Positions 14,034 through 21,671 of a DNA stretch of 22,612 bases are shown here, piece after piece. The stretch spans positions 45,534-68,145 of the forward strand of contig CAJURF010000010.1 of assembly GCA_910588825.1 (NCBI GenBank). Reading direction: 5' to 3'. The translations under genes were made by a program, and so were the position numbers. Each line of letters begins with the position of its first letter. Position 1 is the stretch's first letter. Under the pieces are notes generated by a model that did no database searches, was not told the origin of the DNA, and saw only the letters and a program-made list of their open reading frames with translations. This DNA is from an uncultured Lachnospiraceae bacterium. Its GTDB lineage: Bacteria; Bacillota; Clostridia; Lachnospirales; Lachnospiraceae.

Positions 14034-14702
14034 ATGAATCACTGTGATACAGTAATTTTTGCATGCAGTTCCCTGAAAGGCTATGTTTCTGCTGCACAGG
14101 AGAAGGAAGGGACGTGTTATCCGGTTGTTTTCCTGGATAAAAAGAATCATATAGAGCCACGGCAGATGAAGCAGTGCATTCTCGCCGCCGAAAAGGAGCT
14201 GCCAGGGACGGTGGAAACTGTTCTGATTGCCATGGGATTTTGCGGCGGGTCGCTGGATTCGGTTTCGTTTTCCCGGCGTTTTGTGATTCCACGGGTGGAT
14301 GACTGTGTGTCCCTGATGCTGCAGACAGATAAGGAATACTGCCCCAACCCGAAGGAAACGGGACATTTGTATATGATTGAACAGAATCCAGAGGAATTCT
14401 TATTTGAAAAGATGTTCTAGGATGGCCAGGGGGAATATGAGGGTATCAGCCAGGAAGAACTGTTTCATATGTATTTTGATCATTATACCAATCTGGATAT
14501 TGTAGATACCGGGCTGAGTGACTGCTATTCGGAAGAATACGCCCAGAGGGCACAGGAGAATGCGGATCGGATGCATGTTTCGCTGGATTATGTGCAGGGC
14601 AGCAATCTGATGCTGGAAAAGCTGGTGGGCGGACGCTGGGACCGGCAGTTTCTGGTGGCGGAGCCGGGGCATCTCATTCGGCATGGAGATTTTTTTGAGT
14701 AA
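14034..14702 (+). pseudogene. DUF1638 protein gene with one in-frame amber codon
   Basis: A single continuous frame of 222 codons encodes a DUF1638 protein: HCDTVIFACSSLK at the N-terminus, ETVLIAMGFCGGSLDSV, FVIPRVDDCVSLMLQTDKEY, GHLYMIEQNPEEFLFEKMF, then TAG at 14418-14420. The same frame goes on with DGQGEYEGISQEELFHMYF, LDIVDTGLSDCYSEEYAQRAQ and RQFLVAEPGHLIRHGDFFE. Both sides look like normal family sequence with no frameshift. This means either a very recent nonsense mutation (CAG to TAG is one transition), an amber readthrough or pyrrolysine codon, or a read error. No pyl genes are in view. The ATG at 14034 has AGGATAGGA before it. DUF1638 proteins are of unknown function; from memory they often occur near corrinoid or C1 genes. 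The third intact-frame member of the TetR operon. Confidence 0.75.
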
Positions 14703-14713
14703 AGGAGCCGGGG

Positions 14714-14751
14714 ATGCTGGACCTTTTTAAACGTCTGGGGCTCAATTATAC
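14714..14751 (+). pseudogene. First codons of a truncated operon gene
   Basis: AAAGGAG (14701-14707) is well spaced before ATG 14714, eleven bases after the DUF1638 stop. The frame reads MLDLFKRLGLNY and then runs into sequence that makes sense only on the other strand, as the cysteine-rich VLP remnant. It looks like the start of a further operon gene cut off after about 12 codons by an insertion or deletion. The nominal ORF continues to a TAA at 14855-14857, but that part is antisense. The identity of the lost gene cannot be told from 12 residues. Confidence 0.45.
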
Positions 14752-14884
14752 CCGCCCCCTCGTCAAGTGCTATGCACTGGCCGTGGTCATAGCTGCAGCA
14801 CTCATGCACCAACTTCCTTGCCCGCCGGTATTGTCTGTAATCCATAACAGGAATTAAGTCACGCTGTTTCTGTTTACCAGGCAT
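14752..14884 (-). pseudogene. Fragment of a cysteine-rich VLP protein gene (mobile element remnant)
   Basis: On the - strand from ATG 14884, behind a GGGGAGGGG ribosome binding site, about 43 residues read MPGKQKQRDLIP... then YRQYRRARKLVHECCSYDHGQCIALDEG. This matches the start of the small cysteine-rich VLP proteins common in integrative conjugative elements of Firmicutes (RxLVxECCNYDxGNCIxLDDG). The expected C-terminal half (the VCVQ...CRWF region) is missing. After residue 43 the frame enters antisense of the truncated gene and DUF1638. It marks a past visit by a conjugative element. No recombinase or other element gene remains nearby. Confidence 0.6.
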
Positions 14885-15024
14885 TTCTCGTTTCCCCTCC
14901 CCGGAAATGAATTTACTGTGGATATATCACTGCGTTGAATGGAACAAGCACGAAAGGGAAAGTAACTGTAAAATAATCCTTTGTTTTTTATATGATAAAG
15001 ATTTGGTGGGATGAGTTCTTGAAC

Positions 15025-15067
15025 AGGCCCCGCCAGTGCTCCCAAAGCTGGAGTACTGGCGGGGCCT
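15025..15067 (+). terminator. Strong 18-bp GC-rich hairpin
   Basis: Bases 15025-15042 pair with 15050-15067 with a 7-base loop. The only irregular pair is one G-U on the + strand. There is no U-run after it. It lies in the 300-base gap 14885-15189 between the VLP fragment and the LysR gene, and would stop transcription from the decayed operon before the sulfur operon. It may be a former terminator of the mobile element or an insulating RNA hairpin. Confidence 0.55.
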
Positions 15068-15111
15068 ATATGATATTGCCAAAATCTATAACCATCTAAA
15101 GGAAAAAAGAA

Positions 15112-15141
15112 TTATGCAAAAGCCTTCTTTGATGGTATAGT
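15112..15141 (+). promoter_or_regulatory. Likely promoter of the LysR-sulfur operon
   Basis: TTATGC (15112-15117), an 18-base spacer and TGG-TATAGT, an extended -10 with the hexamer at 15136-15141. Downstream, between this and the LysR start, are four TAAC/GTTA half-sites (15147-15150, 15153-15156, 15161-15164, 15174-15177). The first two form the inverted repeat TAACCCGTTA. They could be the regulator's own binding sites. Confidence 0.4.
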
Positions 15142-15189
15142 GGGCATAACCCGTTAAGGTGTTACACTGATCATAACAGGAGAGGAAAA

Positions 15190-16101
15190 ATGACATTAAC
15201 TCAGTTAAAATATGTGATTACGGTAGCGGGACAGAATTCATTGAATGATGCCGCAAAAGTTCTTTTCATATCTCAGCCCAGTCTTTCAGCCGCCATTCGG
15301 TCATTGGAGAAGGAGATCGGATTTGATGTATTTATACGGTCTAAAAATGGGATTATGTTGACGGCAAAAGGGGCGGAATTTATCGGGTATGCAAAGTCCG
15401 TGATGGAGCAGTATGAGCTGCTGGATGCCAAATATATTTCGCAGACAGACGTGAAAAAGACTTTCAGCGTATCTATGCAGCACTACACATTTGCGGTGAA
15501 CGCGTTTGTGGAACTTGTGAAGCAGTATGGAATGGATGAGTATGAATTTGAGGTGCATGAAACCAAGACTTATGAAGTGATTGAGAATGTGAAGAACCAT
15601 AAAAGTGAGATCGGCATTCTGTATCTGAATGATTTTAACCGGAATGTACTCACAAAATTGTTTTGGGAATACGGACTGGGGTTTCAGCCCTTGTTTGAAT
15701 GCGGTGTGTATGTATATATGTGGAAAGGCCATCCGCTGGCAGACAGGAAGAAAATAGCCCTGGAGGAACTGGAAGAGTTTCCATGTCTTGGATTTGACCA
15801 GGGACAGCATAATTCCTTCTATTTTGCAGAAGAAGTGTTAAGCACATACGGGTACAAAAGATTTATCCGCGCCAATGACAGGGCCACCTTGTTGAACCTT
15901 ATGGTGGGGCTGAATGGATATACTTTATGCTCCGGGATTATATGCGAAGATCTCAACGGAGAGGACTACTGCGCCGTAAAACTGAAATCGGACGAAAGGA
16001 TGACAATCGGATATATTTCCAGGAAAGAGGCGCCGGTCAGTGCAATCGGGCAGAAGTATCTGGAAGAAATAGCAAAATACAGGGATAAATTACTGGATTA
16101 A
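15190..16101 (+). CDS. LysR-family transcriptional regulator, head of sulfur operon
   Basis: A 303-residue protein of normal LysR length. The winged helix-turn-helix occupies residues 1-60 (TLTQLKYVITVAGQNSLNDAAKVLFISQPSLSAAIRSLEKEIGFDVF), followed by the linker helix and a two-lobed ligand-binding domain (about 90-300). AGGAGAGG before ATG 15190 is a good ribosome binding site. Unlike most LysR genes it is not divergent from its targets. It is the first gene of the same operon, 29 bases upstream of the cystathionine enzyme. Control by a cysteine precursor such as O-acetylserine is a reasonable guess by analogy with CysB/CymR-type systems, but no ligand can be read from the sequence. Confidence 0.9.
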   Translation: MTLTQLKYVITVAGQNSLNDAAKVLFISQPSLSAAIRSLEKEIGFDVFIRSKNGIMLTAKGAEFIGYAKSVMEQYELLDAKYISQTDVKKTFSVSMQHYTFAVNAFVELVKQYGMDEYEFEVHETKTYEVIENVKNHKSEIGILYLNDFNRNVLTKLFWEYGLGFQPLFECGVYVYMWKGHPLADRKKIALEELEEFPCLGFDQGQHNSFYFAEEVLSTYGYKRFIRANDRATLLNLMVGLNGYTLCSGIICEDLNGEDYCAVKLKSDERMTIGYISRKEAPVSAIGQKYLEEIAKYRDKLLD

Positions 16102-16130
16102 AGAACTGTAGATAAGAAAGAGGCAATGTT

Positions 16131-17297
16131 ATGGCAAGAGGAATCGGGACAAAGTGCCTGCACTTAGAGGAAAATGAGGGACGCTGCAGGAATTATGGGG
16201 CAGTCAGCTGGCCCATTTTCCAGACAGCAGCTTATGCCCATCCCGGTGCGGGTAAAAGCACCGGGTATGATTACACCAGAGAGCAGAATCCCACCAGAGA
16301 ACATCTGGAAAAGGTGGTGGCAGCCCTGGAAAACGGAATAGATGCATTGGCGTTCACTTCAGGGATGGCGGCAGCTGCCCTGCTGATGGAATTGTTTCAC
16401 CCAGGGGATCATCTGATTGCAGATGCAGATCTGTATGGGGGAAGCATCCGGCTTTTTGACCATGTGTCACAAAAAAATGGGATAACTTTTTCCAGAATTG
16501 ACTGTTACAAAGACGATGTGGAAAGTTATATCAAGGATAATACAAAAGCGGTCTATATTGAGACCCCCACCAATCCTATGATGCATGTGACGGATATTGA
16601 GCATATGGCAAAGACAGCGAAAAAGCATAACCTGCTGCTGATTGTTGACAACACATTCCTTTCTCCCTATTTTCAGAATCCACTGGATCTGGGCGCGGAT
16701 GTGGTGTTACACAGCGGGACCAAATACCTGGGGGGACATAATGACACCCTTGCGGGCTTTTTGGTCACAAACAGGGAAGAGATCAGCGAAAGGCTGCGTT
16801 TTCTGTTCAAGACAACAGGCGCCTGTCTCGCGCCATTGGACAGCTGGCTTATCCTGCGGGGAATCAAGACACTTGGCATCCGTATGGAAAAGGCGCAGGA
16901 AAATGCCATGGCCATTGTAAACTGGCTGAAAGGGCAGAAGGCAGTGACAAAGGTGATCTACCCAGGGCTTGCTGAGCATCCGGGACACGAAATTATGAAA
17001 AAACAGGCAAGAGGGTTTGGAGCGATGATTACCTTCCAGCTTAAAAGCAAAGAATCTGCACTGGCGGTTTTGGAGAAAGTCCGCATGATTCAGTATGCTG
17101 AAAGTCTGGGAGGAGTGGAAACGCTGATTACCTATCCGGCAACACAGACACATGCAGATGTGCCAGAAGAAATCCGGGAGAGAAATGGCATTACCGAGAG
17201 CACCCTGAGACTTTCCGTGGGAATTGAAGATGAAAAAGACCTGCTGGATGAGCTGGAGAGAGTTTTTCGTGAAATAGAAGGGGAAGGGCATGGCTGA
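16131..17297 (+). CDS. Cys/Met-metabolism PLP enzyme (cystathionine gamma-synthase/lyase family)
   Basis: A 388-residue fold-type I PLP enzyme. Visible landmarks: YDYTREQNPTREHLE (residues about 46-60, contacting the PLP phosphate of the neighbouring subunit), FTSGMAAAALL (PLP ring stacking loop), ETPTNPMMHVTDI, IVDNTFLSPYFQNPL with the PLP-binding Asp, and HSGTKYLGGHND with Schiff-base Lys198. The family includes MetB, MetC/CBL, gamma-lyase and O-acetylhomoserine sulfhydrylase; motifs do not separate them by eye. Because the next gene encodes a separate MalY-type beta-lyase, gamma-synthase or gamma-lyase is the better guess. Operon gene 2, overlapping the next by 8 bases. Confidence 0.87.
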   Translation: MARGIGTKCLHLEENEGRCRNYGAVSWPIFQTAAYAHPGAGKSTGYDYTREQNPTREHLEKVVAALENGIDALAFTSGMAAAALLMELFHPGDHLIADADLYGGSIRLFDHVSQKNGITFSRIDCYKDDVESYIKDNTKAVYIETPTNPMMHVTDIEHMAKTAKKHNLLLIVDNTFLSPYFQNPLDLGADVVLHSGTKYLGGHNDTLAGFLVTNREEISERLRFLFKTTGACLAPLDSWLILRGIKTLGIRMEKAQENAMAIVNWLKGQKAVTKVIYPGLAEHPGHEIMKKQARGFGAMITFQLKSKESALAVLEKVRMIQYAESLGGVETLITYPATQTHADVPEEIRERNGITESTLRLSVGIEDEKDLLDELERVFREIEGEGHG

Positions 17298-18471
17298 GAG
17301 AAATCTTGATTTTGATAAGGTCAGAAACAGAAAGAATACAAGCTGCTTAAAGTGTGATTTTGCAAAGAAGCGCGGAATGCCGGAGGATGTGCTGCCCCTT
17401 TGGGTTGCGGATATGGACTTTGAGACGTCTTCTTATATTGAAGATGCTCTGGTGGAGCGAGCAGGGCATGGGATTTTTGGCTATAGTGAAGCTCAGGCCC
17501 CTTATTTTGAAGCGGTAAGGGAGTGGATGAAGAAACATCATGGCTGGAACGTGAAGGAAAAATGGCTGGTTAAAACACCAGGGGTAGTATTTGCGCTGGC
17601 AATGGCAGTCAAAGCATATACGAAACCAGAGGACAGTGTGCTTCTCCAATTACCGGTGTATTACCCATTTTCACAGGTTATAGAAGACAATGGGAGAAAA
17701 GTGGTAAGCAATACCTTATATCTGGGAGAGGATAACCGTTACCACATGGATTTTGCCGATTTTGAGGAGAAGATTATAGAGAATCACATTAAACTGTTTT
17801 TCTTATGCAGCCCCCACAATCCTGTGGGAAGGGTCTGGACCAGGGAAGAATTGGCCAGGCTGGGAGATATCTGCTTAAAGCACCAGGTGATTGTAGTCAG
17901 TGATGAGATCCATCAAGATTTTGTATTTCAGGGAAAACATCAGGTGTTTGCAGACCTAAAGAAGGAGTACGAGGAAATCTGTGTTATCTGCACGTCACCC
18001 AGTAAGACCTTTAACCTTGCCAGCATGATGATGTCCAATATTTTTATCCCTGACCGCAAACTCAGGAGGAAGTTCTGCCGGGAGCTGGATGCCGCAGGCA
18101 TAAGCCAGCTGGGCATTATGGGGCTTGTCGCGTGTGAGGCTGCATATAGAAAAGGAGAAGTGTGGTATCAGGCAATGCTTTCGTACATAGCAGAAAACCT
18201 GGCGTTCATGAAAGCGTATGTGGAAAATAATCTGCCTGGAGTACGCATGACAGAGCATGAGGGAACATATCTTGTCTGGCTGGATTTCCGGGGGACAGGA
18301 CTTTCGTTTCCGGAACTGAAAAATTTGATCGTAAATAAAGGGAAACTGTGGCTGGACAGCGGAGAAATCTTCGGAGCACAGGGACGAGGATTTCAGCGTC
18401 TCAATGCTGCCTGCCCCCGGAGCGTGCTGTCAGAAGCGCTGGAGCGGCTCAAAAGAGCGTTGCAGGAATAG
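17290..18471 (+). CDS. MalY/PatB-type PLP C-S lyase (cystathionine beta-lyase-like)
   Basis: A 393-residue aminotransferase-fold class I/II enzyme. The N-terminus carries VLPLWVADMDFETS, the hallmark of MalY/PatB C-S lyases, and HGIFGYSE. Further on are SPHNPVGRVWTREEL (PLP-binding Asn), VVSDEIHQDFVF (Asp and His-Gln) and SPSKTFNLASMMMSN with Schiff-base Lys239. The C-terminal RLNAACPRS holds the substrate carboxylate Arg. It cleaves C-S bonds of cystathionine or cysteine conjugates, releasing homocysteine or other thiols, pyruvate and ammonia. It starts inside the last codons of the preceding gene (8-base overlap) and ends 15 bases before the ligase gene. A broad role in opening cysteine S-conjugates is possible, given the neighbours. 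Confidence 0.9.
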   Translation: MAERNLDFDKVRNRKNTSCLKCDFAKKRGMPEDVLPLWVADMDFETSSYIEDALVERAGHGIFGYSEAQAPYFEAVREWMKKHHGWNVKEKWLVKTPGVVFALAMAVKAYTKPEDSVLLQLPVYYPFSQVIEDNGRKVVSNTLYLGEDNRYHMDFADFEEKIIENHIKLFFLCSPHNPVGRVWTREELARLGDICLKHQVIVVSDEIHQDFVFQGKHQVFADLKKEYEEICVICTSPSKTFNLASMMMSNIFIPDRKLRRKFCRELDAAGISQLGIMGLVACEAAYRKGEVWYQAMLSYIAENLAFMKAYVENNLPGVRMTEHEGTYLVWLDFRGTGLSFPELKNLIVNKGKLWLDSGEIFGAQGRGFQRLNAACPRSVLSEALERLKRALQE

Positions 18472-18486
18472 AAAAGAGGCCAAATA

Positions 18487-19755
18487 ATGTTACATGTTGA
18501 GAACCATGGGGTGAGAAGCTGGATATTAGACGGAAAATTCGGGTTGGAGAAAGAAAGTCTGAGGATTTTGGAAGACGGCACGTTATCCCACTCACAGCAT
18601 CCATTTTCGGATGATGAGCATATTGTGAAAGATTTCTGTGAAAACCAGACGGAAATCAATACTTCGGTGCACGCCAGTGCAAAAGAGGCAATTGGGGAAC
18701 TGGAGTTCCATAACAAGAGGATTTATGAAAAGCTTAAAAGCCTTCCCCAGAGGGAGTATCTGTGGCCGTTTTCCAATCCGCCTTATATCCAGAATGAAAG
18801 GGATATACCGGTTGCCCTTTTCGGAGGCATTCAGGTATCCAAAACCGCTTACAGGGAATATCTCTCTGCAAAGTACGGGCGGTATAAGATGACCTTTTCC
18901 GGCATCCATGTCAATTATTCCTTTTCCGATGAGCTGCTGAAGGCTGAGTTTCCTCTGCAGGAGGATGACGATTTCCAGAAATTCAAAAACCGTTTTTACC
19001 TGGAGCTTGCGCAGAAACTGGCAGTATACGGATGGCTTCTTGTGGCTGTGTCTGCGGCAAGCCCCCTTCTGGACAGCTCCTTTTTGGAGAAAGGCGTGTG
19101 CGGCCGTGATGTGTTCACCGGGATGGCATCTGTCAGATGCGGGGAAATGGGGTACTGGAATGAGTTTGCGCCTATTCTGGACTACCATGATATTTCCTCC
19201 TACACAGACAGTATCCGGAAATATGTGAATATGGGTCTGCTAAAAGCACCTTCGGAGCTTTATTATCCTGTCCGGCTGAAGCCGGCTGGAGAGAACTATC
19301 TGGAATCCCTGCAGAAAGATGGGGTAAATCATATTGAATTGCGGATGTTTGACTTAAATCCCCTGGTAAATGCCGGCGTAGAGGAGAAGGACATTGTGTT
19401 TGCACAGCTTTTTATGATCTGGCTTGCCTCAGCACCCAGCCAGCTGGTTAGTGAAAAAGATCAGATTCAGGCAGTGCAGAACTTTAAAAATGCCGCCCGT
19501 TACGATTTAAAGACAGTCAATATATTAACGCCGGATGGGAAAATTGATTCTGTCGCCTGTACTGCTTTAACGGTCATTGACAAAATGTGGGAATTTTATC
19601 ACAGGCTTTCCATAGATGTTGACAGAATCCTGGAGTTTCAATATGAGAAATTCACAGACGGGGATAACCGCTATGCCTGGAAAATCAGGAGACAGTTTGG
19701 AAATGGGTATGTGAAAAGGGGACTGGAACTTGCAGAGGAAAGGCAGGGAAGTTAG
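18487..19755 (+). CDS. gshA: Glutamate-cysteine ligase (gamma-glutamylcysteine synthetase), stand-alone
   Basis: A 422-residue protein. The N-terminal KFGLEKESLRILEDGTLS (Glu21/Glu23 region) is the GCL ATP/metal-binding motif of the GshA/GshF family. It is followed by DFCENQTEINT (substrate-binding), FSGIHVNYSFSDEL and VNHIELRMFDLNPL (metal/nucleotide site). It lacks the C-terminal ATP-grasp glutathione synthetase domain that makes bifunctional GshF about 750 residues long, and is shorter than E. coli GshA. It should make gamma-Glu-Cys, or gamma-glutamylate a related amine. No glutathione synthetase gene is in the operon. The stop codon directly abuts the next ATG (zero-base spacing), binding it tightly to the amidohydrolase gene. 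Confidence 0.88.
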   Translation: MLHVENHGVRSWILDGKFGLEKESLRILEDGTLSHSQHPFSDDEHIVKDFCENQTEINTSVHASAKEAIGELEFHNKRIYEKLKSLPQREYLWPFSNPPYIQNERDIPVALFGGIQVSKTAYREYLSAKYGRYKMTFSGIHVNYSFSDELLKAEFPLQEDDDFQKFKNRFYLELAQKLAVYGWLLVAVSAASPLLDSSFLEKGVCGRDVFTGMASVRCGEMGYWNEFAPILDYHDISSYTDSIRKYVNMGLLKAPSELYYPVRLKPAGENYLESLQKDGVNHIELRMFDLNPLVNAGVEEKDIVFAQLFMIWLASAPSQLVSEKDQIQAVQNFKNAARYDLKTVNILTPDGKIDSVACTALTVIDKMWEFYHRLSIDVDRILEFQYEKFTDGDNRYAWKIRRQFGNGYVKRGLELAEERQGS

Positions 19756-20526
19756 ATGTGTGAACTATTTGGCGTAATCTCTCCGGTTAAGCTGGAACTA
19801 AATGAGCTTCTTAAGGAATTTTTCTCCCATGGCAGAGAGCACCCCAATGGCTGGGGAATGGCATTTTTCTATGAAAATGCAGTATCACTGGAAAAACAGC
19901 CGGAGGAATCACACAAAAGCCTTTATCTGAAACAACGGCTTCAGTCGAAGATAGAGGCGGACCGTATGATTGCCCATATCCGGCTGGCGACAAGAGGAAC
20001 AATCAGTTATGAAAATACCCATCCCTTTGTTATGGGGGACACCAGCGGCAGGAGATGGACACTGGCCCACAACGGGACGATTTTCGAGGGCAGCTGTCTC
20101 AGTTCTCTCTCACATAGACAGCAGGGGCAGACGGACAGCGAGAGAATTCTTTCCTATATAATAGGCAGAGTGAATGAAAAACTGGAGCAGAAGAAAGAAT
20201 TGTCTGCACAGGAGAGATTTGCACTGATCGATAAAATCACCTGTGAGATCACACCGAAGAATAAGGTGAATTTTCTCTTGTTTGACGGAGAATTGATGTA
20301 CGCCCATACGAATTGCCAGAACAGTCTGTACTGCTGTAGGAGAGAGGGGGCGGTGGTTTGGTCCACCACACCGCTGGACCATCGTGTTTGGAAAGCAGTT
20401 CCCATGAATACGCTGATTGCCTGTCAGGACGGGGAGAAGGTATACACAGGGACAGACCATGAGAATGAATTTTATGAGACAGAAGAAAATATGCGGCTGT
20501 TATTTTTAGATTTTGCAAATTTATGA
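19756..20526 (+). CDS. Class II glutamine amidotransferase-like Ntn hydrolase (EgtC/YafJ-like)
   Basis: A 256-residue protein beginning MCELFG, so Cys2 becomes the N-terminal nucleophile after removal of Met. Class II signatures follow: HPNGWGMAFF (29-38), AHIRLATRGTISYENTHPF (73-91), LAHNGTIF (103-110) with the oxyanion Asn/Gly, and TDSER (126-130). There is no synthase domain, so it acts as a free gamma-glutamyl amide hydrolase. The closest functional paradigm is EgtC, which removes gamma-glutamate from a gamma-Glu-Cys conjugate in ergothioneine synthesis. YafJ-type proteins of unknown role are the alternative. Placed zero bases after the gamma-Glu-Cys ligase, it probably acts on that product or a conjugate of it. 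The ribosome binding site (AGGGAAG) lies inside the ligase gene. Confidence 0.85.
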   Translation: MCELFGVISPVKLELNELLKEFFSHGREHPNGWGMAFFYENAVSLEKQPEESHKSLYLKQRLQSKIEADRMIAHIRLATRGTISYENTHPFVMGDTSGRRWTLAHNGTIFEGSCLSSLSHRQQGQTDSERILSYIIGRVNEKLEQKKELSAQERFALIDKITCEITPKNKVNFLLFDGELMYAHTNCQNSLYCCRREGAVVWSTTPLDHRVWKAVPMNTLIACQDGEKVYTGTDHENEFYETEENMRLLFLDFANL

Positions 20527-20580
20527 TATGGATTTTTGGACTTTTAATATATCACAAAAGGAAAAAAGGAGGAAATTATT

Positions 20581-21519
20581 ATGAGTCAAATCAAAGAAAG
20601 TGCATTGGAATTAATCGGGGGAACCCCCATACTGAAATTAAGCGGCTACGCAGAGAAGGCTGGTGTAACCGATGCGGTCATTCTTGCAAAACTGGAATAT
20701 TTGAATCCTGCAGGCTCTGTGAAAGACCGTATTGCGTTGGCCATGATTGAAGATGGGGAAAAGAAGGGGCTTCTGAAAGAGGGCTCAGTGATTATTGAAC
20801 CTACCAGCGGAAATACTGGAATCGGCCTTGCAGCAGTGGCAGCGGCAAAGGGATACAGAGCAATCCTCACATTGCCGGATACCATGAGTGTGGAGAGAAG
20901 AAATCTGCTAAAGGCATACGGTGCGGAACTGGTACTTACAGAAGGAGCCAAGGGGATGAAGGGGGCCATTGAAAAGGCAGAAGAACTTTCTAAAGAAATT
21001 GATGGAGCGGTGATTTTAGGGCAGTTTGTGAACCCGGCGAACCCGGCCGTGCACAAGGCTTCCACCGGACCGGAGATCTGGGAGCAGACCGGGGGCAGGG
21101 TTGATATATTTGTTGCCGGCGTAGGAACAGGCGGAACGATTACAGGCGTTGGAGAATTCTTAAAAGAGAAAAATCCAGATGTGAAAGTCGTGGCTGTTGA
21201 GCCTGCGGGAAGTCCTGTGTTATCCAAGGGAACTCCAGGGGCACATAAGATTCAGGGAATCGGAGCAGGCTTTGTGCCGGAAGTACTCAACACGGATGTG
21301 TATGATGAGATTATTGCCATTGAGAATGAGGATGCATTTACAGAGGGCAGGGCATTTGCATCCAGCGAGGGGATTCTTGTGGGAATATCTTCAGGGGCAG
21401 CGCTTAAGGCGGCAGTGATTCTTGCCGGCAGACCGGAAAATAAGGGGAAGACAATTGTGGCATTGCTGCCTGACTCCGGGGATAGATATTTGTCTACTCC
21501 CTTGTTCGATCATAACTAA
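20581..21519 (+). CDS. cysK: Cysteine synthase (O-acetylserine sulfhydrylase)
   Basis: A 312-residue fold-type II PLP enzyme of normal CysK length. The Schiff-base Lys48 is in EYLNPAGSVKDR, the substrate loop is PTSGNTG (74-80), the PLP phosphate cup is GTGGTITG, and GISSGAA and LPDSGDRYLST lie near the C-terminus. It joins O-acetylserine and sulfide to give cysteine. A strong AAGGAGG (20566-20572) precedes the ATG. The 54-base gap from the amidohydrolase is the largest in the operon, but I see no clear internal promoter. As the last gene it supplies cysteine for the ligase encoded upstream. A terminator hairpin begins at its stop codon. Confidence 0.94.
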   Translation: MSQIKESALELIGGTPILKLSGYAEKAGVTDAVILAKLEYLNPAGSVKDRIALAMIEDGEKKGLLKEGSVIIEPTSGNTGIGLAAVAAAKGYRAILTLPDTMSVERRNLLKAYGAELVLTEGAKGMKGAIEKAEELSKEIDGAVILGQFVNPANPAVHKASTGPEIWEQTGGRVDIFVAGVGTGGTITGVGEFLKEKNPDVKVVAVEPAGSPVLSKGTPGAHKIQGIGAGFVPEVLNTDVYDEIIAIENEDAFTEGRAFASSEGILVGISSGAALKAAVILAGRPENKGKTIVALLPDSGDRYLSTPLFDHN

Positions 21520-21551
21520 GGAGCTGTAGGAAAAATTTTTCTACAGCTCCT
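21519..21551 (+). terminator. Terminator hairpin of the sulfur operon
   Basis: An 11-bp perfect stem (21519-21529 with 21541-21551) begins at the last base of the cysK stop codon. The 11-base loop is A5/T5-rich and can itself pair. The downstream side is CTAAATCC rather than a U-run, so termination strength is uncertain, but position and symmetry argue for it. Confidence 0.6.
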
Positions 21552-21613
21552 AAATCCACACGACTGAGATGCCTCAGGCAGTTGCTTATGGTCTTGAGAA
21601 GATATACCCGTGA

Positions 21614-21671
21614 GCCAAATGATTTGCCAGCAGGCCTTCACTGTTTCAAACAAAGCAGCAAATCATTTGGC
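21614..21671. repeat. 14-bp inverted repeat flanked by a short direct repeat
   Basis: GCCAAATGATTTGC (21614-21627) and its exact reverse complement (21658-21671) enclose 30 bases. Outside them, TATG(G/C)TCTTGAG occurs in direct orientation at about 21588-21599 and 21680-21691. A separate small hairpin (CTGAG-ATGC-CTCAG) lies near 21564-21577. This fills the 190-base gap between the cysK terminator and the HydE remnant. It looks like a small mobile-element footprint or a regulatory palindrome. I cannot identify it further. Confidence 0.5.

Noticed and set aside
14588..14884. 98-residue - strand ORF as an intact gene
   Set aside because: Only its first 43 or so codons resemble a cysteine-rich VLP protein; the rest is antisense to DUF1638 and the truncated gene.
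16707..17291. 194-residue - strand frame opposite the cystathionine enzyme
   Set aside because: Composition and lack of a ribosome binding site mark it as antisense of a well-recognised PLP enzyme.
18592..19188. 198-residue - strand frame opposite gshA
   Set aside because: Antisense shadow; the + strand has the GLEKE motif and tight operon spacing.
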